Shown here: piece by piece, positions 11,301 through 19,806 of the stretch
How the letters are laid out: each line of letters opens with the position of its first letter
Numbering within the stretch: the first letter of the stretch is position 1
NCBI GenBank assembly: GCA_019096155.1
Contig: JAHCVI010000005.1
Location: 1,622,468 to 1,686,467, forward strand
Direction of reading: 5' to 3'
Length of the DNA: 64,000 nucleotides
DNA from: Staphylotrichum longicolle
Lineage: Eukaryota; Ascomycota; Sordariomycetes; Sordariales; Chaetomiaceae
Program-made: the position numbers and the translations under genes
The notes under the pieces: generated by a model
What the model was told of the DNA's origin: nothing
What the model saw: the letters and a program-made list of their open reading frames with translations, nothing else
The model's database searches: none

Positions 11301-12765
11301 ATGCGCGCTACAACTCTCCTCTCAACCATTTCTCCTCCCCCTCCCTGCCCTCTCCCAACCCCCCTCCCAATGCGCCCTGGCACCGCCCTCTCACCCATCC
11401 ACACCCAGTCCCCCCTCCCAACCTGCCTCTCCCCTCCGCCTCCTCCCCATCCTCCTGGTACCCCTGGACCCACCCTCCCTACTGCACCAACCCCCTCGAC
11501 CCCTCCACAACTCCCCACTGCGTCTTCACAACGCCCGCCACGCCCTCAGCATCATCACCACTCCGGACGCCGCCTCCACCTCCCTCAACCCCCCCTCTTC
11601 GCCCTCAACCGGCCCTTCGCGCCCGCACAAGCTCCTCACTCCCCGGCCTTACGCCGTGCGCGCCATCCCGGGTAAAGGGTACGGCGCCGTCGCCACGCGG
11701 CGCATCAAAAAAGGAAAAGTGATCCTCGTGGACCCCGCGAGCGTGCTCGCCATGGTGGAGTACCCGGCCGACGTGTCGCGGGAGGAGGTGAGGGGGTTGC
11801 TGCGGGAGGGGCGGCGGCGGCTGGGGGATCCGACCAGGGTGGAGGGGCTGGCGAAGCGCGGGGGCAGGGAGACGGAGGGCATGGAGGAGGTCATGTTGAC
11901 GAATAGCTTTGGGGTGGAGGTCGGGGGCGGGGAGTACATGGCGCTTTTGCGGATTTGGCGGTGAGTGTTTGTGTTGGTGATGGGGGGTGCGAGGAGGGGA
12001 GGGAAGAGAGGAATGCTGATGAGTGTGCAGAGGTTTAATCACGCTTGCAGGCCAAAGTGAGTGTGGGTTGGGGTTGGGGTTCGCTGATGGGAGGCGGGTA
12101 GCTGACTTTGCCAGTGCATTTATTCACTTTTCACAGACGACCCTTGCGATGAGTGTTTGGTCAGCTCGTGATATTGAGCCTGGAGAGGAGATCACAATAA
12201 CGTGTAAGTCAGTCTGGCCTCGGGGTCAGAAGCGAAGAGTTGACTGGCTGCGGGTTTAGACTCCGCTGCAGGGATGACATCAAAAGAGAGGCAAGAGACA
12301 TTAGAGAAAGTATGGGGTTTCAACTGGTACGTGCTTGTCAGCACATTTGGCAAGGACACCCCCGTGCTAATACCAGCTAGTACATGCTCTCTCTGCACTG
12401 GCTCCCATGATCAGCTCAATGCATCGGACGCAAACCACGAGGAGATCCGCTCGCTCCAAGACAAGGTTGTTGAGCTTGCCCAGGCGGGAAAGTATCACAA
12501 AGCCGTCAAGGCGGCTGAGCGAATGTTCAGTCTCATCGAGGAAGAAGGAATGACAGAACATATGGGCGGCATGTACGAGATCCCAGCGCGGCTGTATTAC
12601 CACATCGGCAACTACGACAAAGCTCTCGAGTACACGCTGAAGGTTAGGGACGAGATCGATGGTTTTGGCCTGCCTGGGAAGCTGGGCGAGGAGAAGATGA
12701 AAATGTTGGACGGTGTCGTCGAACAGATCAGGCAAAAGATGGGGGGGGGGAAAGCAATGAATTGA
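11301..12765 (+). CDS. SET-domain protein with several frame breaks
   Basis: Fungal secreted-type SET protein. Exons after the first are clear: ~11987-12056 region (RFNHACRPN), ~12114-12206 (AFIHFSQTTLAMSVW, then DIEPGEEITIT), ~12260-12326 (GMTSKERQETLEKVWGF) and 12381-12765. The last starts with a post-SET CTCSLC motif and runs into a helical tail ending in AMN. Several breaks exist. The putative signal peptide at 11301 shifts frame near 11330. The segment YCTNPLDPSTTPHCVF (~11480-11530) is in frame 2, while ALSIITTPDAAS is in frame 1. One T appears missing near 11948, where ALF.DLA should precede RFNHACRPN. A run of ten G lies at 12741-12750. Lysine methyltransferase activity is a family inference. 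With this many breaks it is either a decaying gene or a poorly sequenced one. Confidence 0.6.
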
Positions 12766-13360
12766 AGGCATCAGCATGTCATAGAAACATGGATGGAGGC
12801 CGGAGGAGGGGGTTTGTCAACCCAAGCGATGTGCATGTAATTCATACAATGCATTGTCACGCTTTCCGTCGTTTTGAAGAAAATATCAAGCTCAATAACG
12901 CTCCTAAATATTTCAATCTGGTGCATTGCGACTTGACATCTTTGCAACCTGGCAGAGCCTGGTTTGACCGCAACTCTCAACATTTTCGAGTTACACTGCA
13001 TCCCTGGAACACTCGTTGGCGTTACACCCAGCCAAAGTCCGATACTGCCGCTTTACCAATCAGGGATAGGAAGGCTCGCGGCGAGTCTGCCTTGTGGCTT
13101 GAGGATGTGCCTTGAGTCACCTGATGTCGCAGCAATCCTCAGCTTGAGCCAATACCCTTAAGATTCATCTCAAGCGGGACTTGCGAGGCTCTCTGGGCAT
13201 CTCTGCCTGTCCCTTCTTCTCCGCCCATTGTTTATAATCCATTACCTCGCAGATGCTTCTCCAATTTGCCTTCCATTAGCCTCGACGCCAGGTGCTCCGC
13301 CGATAGTCTTGATTCTCTGTCCTCCATTCCATCCAAGCTCAACGATTCTATGGACGGCAA
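12766..13360. other. Intergenic between SET and HET genes
   Basis: About 600 bases with no coherent reading frame. The part just before 13361 is pyrimidine-rich, typical of a fungal core promoter. Confidence 0.4.
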
Positions 13361-15265
13361 ATGGATCCAGCGGACCTAGGCCTTGATGAATGTGGAGTGT
13401 GTTGGGATCTGTCAGCTGTCACGCACACCGTGGTCGTTGCCGATACCAGGACGTCCGCGCAGGACGGGTGCCCGTTCTGTCAGTTTCTCATCGCAATGGT
13501 GGACACATTTGCCCCAACTCTTCCTTCGAACACCTCTATTCAGTTCATACGGCACCTAGAGGTTCTGGAACTGCTGTGGGATGAAGATGGAAGGGCTCTG
13601 AGCGCCAGGGCTTACTGTTCGCCGACCGGGTCCGGCTACGAGAGTCTGCAGGGGGCGCTCATTCCAAACTTGGATATCCTGCCGATCTCTGGAGACACTT
13701 CTTCTGAATCTTTGTTTCAATCGGTCGAATGCATATTGGATGAATGCACCTGCGGTCCAACTTCACCGCCTCACCTTCCGACACGAGTTCTTGATCTCGG
13801 AGAGCTTCCGTCGTCAGGTCAGATTCGTCTCATCGAATCGCTTCCTGGACAGCAGGCATACTACGCATGCCTCAGCCATTGCTGGGGACAAGGCGTCCAG
13901 CCACTTCGGACCACACCAGCCACCATTGCTGAGATGAAAGCCGGCATTGATCTCAGCCGCCTTCCAGCGACGTTCCATGATGCGGTTACTAGCTGCCGGA
14001 AGCTGAAACTCCGATATCTTTGGATCGACAGTCTCTGCATTATCCAGGACGATGATGAAGACTGGAAGAGAGAGGCTCCGAAGATGTATTCCATCTATCG
14101 ACATTCGTACATCACCCTCGCTGCCGCGAAGGCTAGAGGCCCAGACTCCGGGCTTTTTGCCATAACCGGTGAGGTCTACGCCCTACGAGCCATACCGTTT
14201 CGACCTCCGAATCGACCGGATGGCATTATCCTTGCGAGGGTCTCAATTCCTCATTTTGACTCATCCGAGGACTTCCCACTACTTCAAAGAGGCTGGGTTT
14301 TCCAAGAACGACTCTTGTCCCCTCGAGTTCTACACTTTGGGCCGCAAGAAATCTTCTATGAGTGCATGGAGAGCGAGGTCTGTGAATGTGGGTTCCATCG
14401 CTCGAGGAACCAGGGTGCCTTCAGCAAGCAGTGGTTGGCAAAGGCTTTGCAGGGACCTGGTGCAGAGAGCCCGACGCTTCTGAAACGACTATGGCATCTC
14501 ACCGTTGAAGAATACTCAAGATTGAGACTTACGCGAGAAAGCGACATTTTCCCTGCTCTCAGTGGCATGGCGAATATGATGGGGAACGCCCGCGTTCCAC
14601 GGCCGGAGTATTTGGCTGGCCTGTGGAGCGACACATTTGTCGCAGACTTGCTGTGGTTGAAAAGATCTGACTCTGTGCGGATTCCAGGGTACGACTACGA
14701 GAAACCATCCCCACGGCCCTCTTGGCGTGCTCCGACGTGGTCTTGGGCATCCATCAATGGACAAGTGGAATACGTCAAGATGAACGAGGACTACGGGGAT
14801 ACGTTTTCGTCGCACTTCAAAGTTGTTGAGGCCAATACCTCGCCGCTCGACCGAGATAAGACCATGGGATTGCAGAGTGGTTTTCTCGTCGCTGAAGTTA
14901 TGATGTGTGGTGCCACCATCATGCATCGTCATGACGAACCTTTCGAGGACGACCGAAAGTTTTCTTCTCTCGCTCGACTTGCAATCGACAACAGCTCCGC
15001 AGACAGGCTGGAATGCCACATCGACTCCAGTATCTGGGACCGCACGGACGGTCAGCTCGCAAACAAGCATGCTGTGTATCTGGTAGAGATCGCCACCATC
15101 ACACGGCAGTATAACCGAGGCGCAAGATATTTCTTGGTTCTCCAGCGTTGCGATGACAGTGGGACTGATGGAGATATGGAGCGGATCGGTTTGGCGGAGC
15201 TTGGCGAGGATGCGCCCGACTATTTCGATGGATTGCTAGCTCCAGCACAAATCAGGATTGTATGA
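13361..15265 (+). CDS. HET-domain protein
   Basis: Intronless, 634 aa. The HET domain (heterokaryon incompatibility, related to TIR-like folds) spans about residues 165-260. Its three conserved blocks are visible: YYACLSHCWG (~167), a middle block with RLPATFHDAV and LRYLWIDSLCIIQDD (~203-235), and YSIYRHSYITLAAA (~245-254). The downstream WVFQERLLSPRVLHFG and RAPTWSWASI (~454) motifs are typical of full-length members. The N-terminus has a CGVCWDL/CPFCQFL pair of Cys clusters often found before HET. Such proteins trigger or execute cell death after fusion of unlike strains. A specific incompatibility partner cannot be read from sequence; the NLR at 2.3 kb is a candidate neighbour only by location. 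Confidence 0.93.
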   Translation: MDPADLGLDECGVCWDLSAVTHTVVVADTRTSAQDGCPFCQFLIAMVDTFAPTLPSNTSIQFIRHLEVLELLWDEDGRALSARAYCSPTGSGYESLQGALIPNLDILPISGDTSSESLFQSVECILDECTCGPTSPPHLPTRVLDLGELPSSGQIRLIESLPGQQAYYACLSHCWGQGVQPLRTTPATIAEMKAGIDLSRLPATFHDAVTSCRKLKLRYLWIDSLCIIQDDDEDWKREAPKMYSIYRHSYITLAAAKARGPDSGLFAITGEVYALRAIPFRPPNRPDGIILARVSIPHFDSSEDFPLLQRGWVFQERLLSPRVLHFGPQEIFYECMESEVCECGFHRSRNQGAFSKQWLAKALQGPGAESPTLLKRLWHLTVEEYSRLRLTRESDIFPALSGMANMMGNARVPRPEYLAGLWSDTFVADLLWLKRSDSVRIPGYDYEKPSPRPSWRAPTWSWASINGQVEYVKMNEDYGDTFSSHFKVVEANTSPLDRDKTMGLQSGFLVAEVMMCGATIMHRHDEPFEDDRKFSSLARLAIDNSSADRLECHIDSSIWDRTDGQLANKHAVYLVEIATITRQYNRGARYFLVLQRCDDSGTDGDMERIGLAELGEDAPDYFDGLLAPAQIRIV

Positions 15266-15643
15266 GCATTCGAGGATTCTTTTTCTTTTCTTTTTTCTTC
15301 TTTTGGTTTGGGAGAAGGGGTGGGAGGGAGGGTTCCTTTCTTTTTGGTGCGAGATGGATAACTAGGTACCTACCTCATGGAGGAATTGGACTACTCTATT
15401 CTCCACTGTGCCATGTTGAGGTTGTCCAGTGTATTACTTCACCTTACACATGTGGATGGCCGGATTGGACACTGCACTGCTTCATTGTCGCGTACGGCGC
15501 CCGCCCACCGAAAATCGACTTCTCCAACGCGCTTCGCGGGGCCTTTGACGGACTTAGCAGTACGCACCGCGTCAAGTAAATGATTGTCAACAAAAACGCT
15601 GCGGGATTGAGTACAATGACAGAGTGCAGATCAACGTTGAGCC
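15266..15643. other. Intergenic, convergent 3' ends
   Basis: Contains a pyrimidine-rich run just after the HET stop (15278-15305) and the palindrome TAGGTACCTA at 15363-15372. No gene supported. Confidence 0.4.
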
Positions 15644-16435
15644 TTAATATACGCATGAACGGCCATATCGGCGAATCTTCAATGCTCCGACGTCAGGTTG
15701 GCGAAGCTTGATCGTGTATCTGCCAGGTCGTCCACGAATCAGCCGTGCCGGCAACCTGACGCGTGCCGGATAAGACAGGCCATAGTTGTCCCGGCCAACC
15801 AGCGTGACACGTTTTACCCCGGGGAAGTATATGGCGGACGCTCTGCAACTGCTCCCGCAAGATTGTCAGTTTGGCCGAGGTGCATCCCAAACGGCGGCGG
15901 TTCAGGATGGATGCCCACGCTATGGCGTATGAAACGCGTGATCGACTCACCGTTGCGTCGATGCCGATGATGTAGAAGGGATAGACATGAAATATCTTGA
16001 TGTCCGGTCCTGTCTTTTGACCTGGCGGAGCAGAGGAACACCGAAAGCTCGTTTCATACAACAGAGCAAGGCAGTCGAAACGGCCAAACTGCCGAGAACG
16101 GCAGCCAAAATGACAAACGCAGAGTTGTTGTAGGATGCCCCTGATGCTGGATTGGGAGAAGGTGTGTTTGTCGAAACCGAATCATCAAGCCGCGCGAGGT
16201 TGAAGGGACTCAAGGGAGTGATGGGTGGCATCTCGGAAGTGCTCTCCTTGAGAAGATGTTGAGCGTAAGAGCCACATCGTGGAACAATTCTCCAGAGTTT
16301 CCGAGAGATTGTTTGAGGCACGCTTTTTCCCAAAGTATCGTTCCCAGATTTGTCTTTTGAGGACGGGCAGAACCAGAGCTTTCCATCTACCACATGGTTT
16401 CTGTTACCGTTACAGCAACACCGCCTTTGTACCTG
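15644..16435 (-). CDS. Single-pass membrane protein with Cys-rich N-terminal part, 5' end unresolved
   Basis: Two exons are clear. The upstream exon (~16435-15951) encodes a CCCNGN and WFCPSS Cys-containing segment, a Ser/Pro stalk, one transmembrane helix (FVILAAVLGSLAVSTALL) and a short basic stretch. A 108-nt intron (15950-15843, donor GTGAGT, acceptor TTGCAG) joins it in phase 2 to 15842-15644. That exon reads ASAIYFPGVKRVTLVG and ends GRSCVY. The in-frame continuation after splicing supports a real gene. The region upstream of 16435 (to about 16990) probably holds the first exon(s) with a signal peptide, but I could not settle them. The layout suggests a small surface protein with a cytoplasmic tail. 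No named domain recognised. Confidence 0.5.
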
Positions 16436-17059
16436 TTGAACACTGACCCCGGAGCCAATGCCTGGTCAGTTATTGCGTTCGGTCAGCACCTACTTGTGCG
16501 TCTCTGCAACGCAAACACTGTCCCGGAGATTATCTAGTTGAAATATGGCTAAGATAAGCAGCTGCCTTGTAACATAGGACAGAGCACGGCTCGGCGCCCA
16601 TAAACCGGGGCTGGGTCCGGACCAACACCCGGAGTTGGATTGAGCCGCGGTGGAGTCGACTACCTTAGCTTGACAGTCTTGTGGTTCCCCTAATGGGGCG
16701 TCAAAGGTGTCGGGCAAATGGGAGACTGTAAAAAGTCTTGCGCCAGATCAGATTGGTGTGGGACTTCTTTTGATCGAATGTCGGTTGACTAATCATAAAA
16801 GAATAACTCACATTTGATAGGCCTCGGGGGGTTCCTGGATCTCTGGCTTGTTTGGAAAACGTAAAGACCCCCGGGAGCGGAGGATCTTCGAAAGCCGTCG
16901 GTCCATTTGAAATCTCCGGGGCCTTGGTAGGTCGATATTCTATCTGAACATGTTCTATCTGAATTGAACCCTGTCACACACCCGCCCAAAGGTGTACGAG
17001 CTGGCCGATCGCTGGCAGACTTGGAGATGACAGATGAGCTATCATTCCCGAGAAGTTAT
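16436..17059. other. Possible 5' part of the minus-strand membrane protein gene
   Basis: Minus-strand open frames at 16717-16490 and 16989-16789 might be exons of the neighbouring membrane-protein gene. Splice phases did not resolve to one consistent model. No other feature seen. Confidence 0.3.
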
Positions 17060-17980
17060 TCAAACCCCCTGGCTCTTGAATTCTTGTTCCGTCCAGTCCC
17101 AGAGCTCTTGAACAGCCTTTTCATCCTCCAGCATCTTATCCTCGTACTCCTTCAACTTGGGGCCGTAGAACCCGCCGCTCCTGACATCCTTTGAATCTGC
17201 TGTGCTAGCCCATAGCTGGCAACGTGCTCCTCGGTGAACGTCGGTCAAAAACACAGACCCAAGAGCTTTGATGGACCCTCCCAGCCAAGGCCGCCGCTTC
17301 GCCAAGTCATCGAATAAACCAGTGTTCACCACACCGGGGTGAACCGCAACAAATTTAACGGCTGGGTAGACTTTGGCCAAAGCGCGGGTGTGGTAGTAGT
17401 CGGCCAGCTTGGACTGACCGTAGCGCGCCAAACTGGAAATCTCGCTCATGGGCGTCTTGCAACGGGAAAGCTGCACTCCTCCCGATGGCGCTTGTTTGAA
17501 CAACTCGGAGCTCAGGTTGATGACGCGAACATCCGCCTGGTGCATCTCCGCTGTCTTGAGCAGAATTGGGAGCAAGAGCTTGGTGAATAGCGCTGGGCCC
17601 ATGTAGTTTGAGCCAAGCTGAACTTCGTAGCCGTCAGGTGTTACGCCCACGGGGGACGCCATCAGTCCGGCATTGTTCATGAGGACGTCCAGACGGTCGG
17701 AAAGACTCGAAAACACGGCTGCGGCCTTCTTCACCGATGCGAACGACCCCAAGTCGAGCTCGAGAAACTTGATCTTGCCCTTGGATGCAGGCACGGCCTG
17801 GTGAATCTCCTTGATGGCGGCGTTGGCGCGGGCCTCTGTTCGGGCTGTGAGGTAGATGACCGCTGGGTTGTGCTTGGCGAGTTGAAGCACGCTCTCTTTC
17901 CCCAATCCGCTGCTCCCGCCCGTCACGATGATGACTTTACCAGAAAGGTCTGGGATGTCATTATCCGGGGAAAAGCTCAT
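17060..17980 (-). CDS. Short-chain dehydrogenase/reductase
   Basis: Intronless, 306 aa, cytosolic NAD(P)-dependent oxidoreductase of the classical SDR/retinol-dehydrogenase-like type. Visible motifs: cofactor motif TGGSSGLG (20-27), DL.SF after beta-4 (~76-80), NNAG (102-105), catalytic Ser in VINLSSELF (~157), YGQSK active site (187-191) and HPGVVNT (~214). Substrate unknown. It is transcribed divergently from the medium-chain reductase at 18496, sharing a 515-bp upstream region, which suggests joint expression. Fungal pairs of this kind often belong to small catabolic or secondary-metabolite modules, but no synthase gene is present nearby. Confidence 0.93.
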   Translation of the reverse strand: MSFSPDNDIPDLSGKVIIVTGGSSGLGKESVLQLAKHNPAVIYLTARTEARANAAIKEIHQAVPASKGKIKFLELDLGSFASVKKAAAVFSSLSDRLDVLMNNAGLMASPVGVTPDGYEVQLGSNYMGPALFTKLLLPILLKTAEMHQADVRVINLSSELFKQAPSGGVQLSRCKTPMSEISSLARYGQSKLADYYHTRALAKVYPAVKFVAVHPGVVNTGLFDDLAKRRPWLGGSIKALGSVFLTDVHRGARCQLWASTADSKDVRSGGFYGPKLKEYEDKMLEDEKAVQELWDWTEQEFKSQGV

Positions 17981-18495
17981 CGTGTTACCGGGACGTCTTG
18001 AGAAGCGCGTGGGGGAGGAGCCAGGTGATGGAATGAGGGTTGGTTCTTGGAAAATTTGGAGGATGAAGACGGCCCTGGTGTATGTATATTGGCCCCTTTA
18101 CCACAGTTTCGGCCCTAGGTGCCCGCCTGAACCAAATCCATTCCCGTGCCATCATTAAGGGGCGGGCAGTCAGGGCACTAAGTTTGGCTAATGCGGACAA
18201 TAAAATGTGGACCTCCTTGGCCCCGGAGCTGAACGCTTTTCTGATTAATGATCGTCGACGCCGAGTCTGGTGCCACTTCCGGAGGGTTTTCGGCTTGTGA
18301 TCCACTCGGCCCTGATGTTTTGTAATGAAGCCCGGTCCGAGCCAGTGCTAGCATGAACATGGTTTTTGGCGAGCTCTGAAGGGTCAATTTCGGACAATAT
18401 ACAAATGACAGCCATGACTTCGACAATCTGTCTCTTCGTCCCCGACCCGACATCACTGCTCCGTATCCCCCCGTCATCTTCTGATTATTGTCACC
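17981..18495. promoter_or_regulatory. Shared divergent promoter of SDR and MDR genes
   Basis: A 515-bp region separates two head-to-head oxidoreductase genes, so both promoters must lie here. No specific operator was identified. Confidence 0.5.
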
Positions 18496-19584
18496 ATGAA
18501 GGCCCTTGTGTCGCAACCTCACCTCCTCTCAAGAGTTGCTACCCTAGCCTTGGGAAAGACCATCGGGGGCTCAGCTGCAGAGTTCACCGATGTCCCTGAG
18601 CCGGCCATCTCCCCCGACGAAATTCTGGTCAAGGTCCGCGCCGTCGCGATTAACCCGACTGATCATATGCACATTGATGCTATTTCACCCTCCGGGTCCA
18701 TCATCGGCTGCGACTATGCTGGGGAAGTTTTCAAGGTCGGTAGCAACGCCGCCAGATCTTGGTCAGTTGGGGACCGCGTTGCAGGCGCTGTTCACGGTGG
18801 TCTCTTTCCAGACCGCGGGGCCTTCGCCGAGTACCTCAAAGTCGATAGCGATCTCGCATGGAAGGTCCCGGCCGATGTGGACGACGCAGCTGCTGCAACA
18901 TTCGGCGTCTCCGCCGTGACGGCCATGCTTGGCCTAAACGCCCGCCTCGGCCTCCCCTATCCTGGCGAGAAACACGACATCCAGCGGCAGCAACCAGCCC
19001 CTGTCATCTTCATCTACGGTGGCTCGACAGCTGCCGGTCTCTTTGCCATTCAAGTCGCCAAGCTCGCCGGCTGCACTGTTATCACGACCGCTTCGCCACA
19101 CTCGACCGACCTTGTGACGAGCTATGGCGCCGACGCCGTCTTTGACTACCACGACCCGGACGTTGCCGCCGCAATCGTCAAGCAATACCCCGATATCTCC
19201 ATTGCTGTTGACTGCTTCTCCAAGGGCAGGTCCTTTAGCATCAGCGACACAGTTCTCAAGAATAGTAAGGGCAAACTCATCACGCTGCTACAACCACCCA
19301 AGCCCACGTATCCCGGAGTCGAGCACGAGTTCATCTTGGCCTACACGCTCTTCGGCCACCCATTCCAATGGCTACCTCCCATTGGACCTCGGTGGCCAGC
19401 AATCCCTGACGACCGCAAGGCGCTCGCCCGCTTTTATGCCACTTTGCCACAACTCGTGAGCGACAAGAAACTCAGGGCGCCGCCAGTGTTCCTGGAGGAG
19501 GGCGGGTGGAATGGGATCTTGACAGGACTGGACAAGCTGCGGGCGGGCAAGGTGTCTGGTGGCAAGATAGTAGTCAAGCTGTGA
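18496..19584 (+). CDS. Medium-chain reductase (zinc-independent ADH / enoyl reductase-like)
   Basis: Intronless, 362 aa. The N-terminal GroES-like fold carries ILVKVRAVAINPTDHM, GCDYAGEV and VGDRVAGAVHGG. The Rossmann motif YGGSTAAGLFAIQVAK (~174-189) follows. The structural-zinc Cys cluster and the catalytic zinc ligands of true alcohol dehydrogenases are absent, as in the quinone/trans-enoyl reductase branch found widely in fungi (ToxD/LovC-like). NADPH is the likely cofactor. C-terminal features (PRWPAIPDDRKALARFYATL, GKVSGGKIVVKL) match that branch. Its substrate is unknown. It is divergent from the SDR gene. Confidence 0.92.
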   Translation: MKALVSQPHLLSRVATLALGKTIGGSAAEFTDVPEPAISPDEILVKVRAVAINPTDHMHIDAISPSGSIIGCDYAGEVFKVGSNAARSWSVGDRVAGAVHGGLFPDRGAFAEYLKVDSDLAWKVPADVDDAAAATFGVSAVTAMLGLNARLGLPYPGEKHDIQRQQPAPVIFIYGGSTAAGLFAIQVAKLAGCTVITTASPHSTDLVTSYGADAVFDYHDPDVAAAIVKQYPDISIAVDCFSKGRSFSISDTVLKNSKGKLITLLQPPKPTYPGVEHEFILAYTLFGHPFQWLPPIGPRWPAIPDDRKALARFYATLPQLVSDKKLRAPPVFLEEGGWNGILTGLDKLRAGKVSGGKIVVKL

Positions 19585-19806
19585 TCACAACTTATGTATC
19601 TTGTTGAACACAATGGTGTATGTAAGCGTGCTGATATATATAAGTTACCTTCCCGTTCCGGTCTAACGTAAGACGGGAGCCCCGCCTGTATTTCCGTCAT
19701 TGCGGGTACTATCTCCGTCACGCACGCGATGGCGTTTCTCGGAATTCCCCAGCCACCGAAATCATCCGTCTTGAACCTCACCTTTACCACCATCACGGGC
19801 GGGGAA

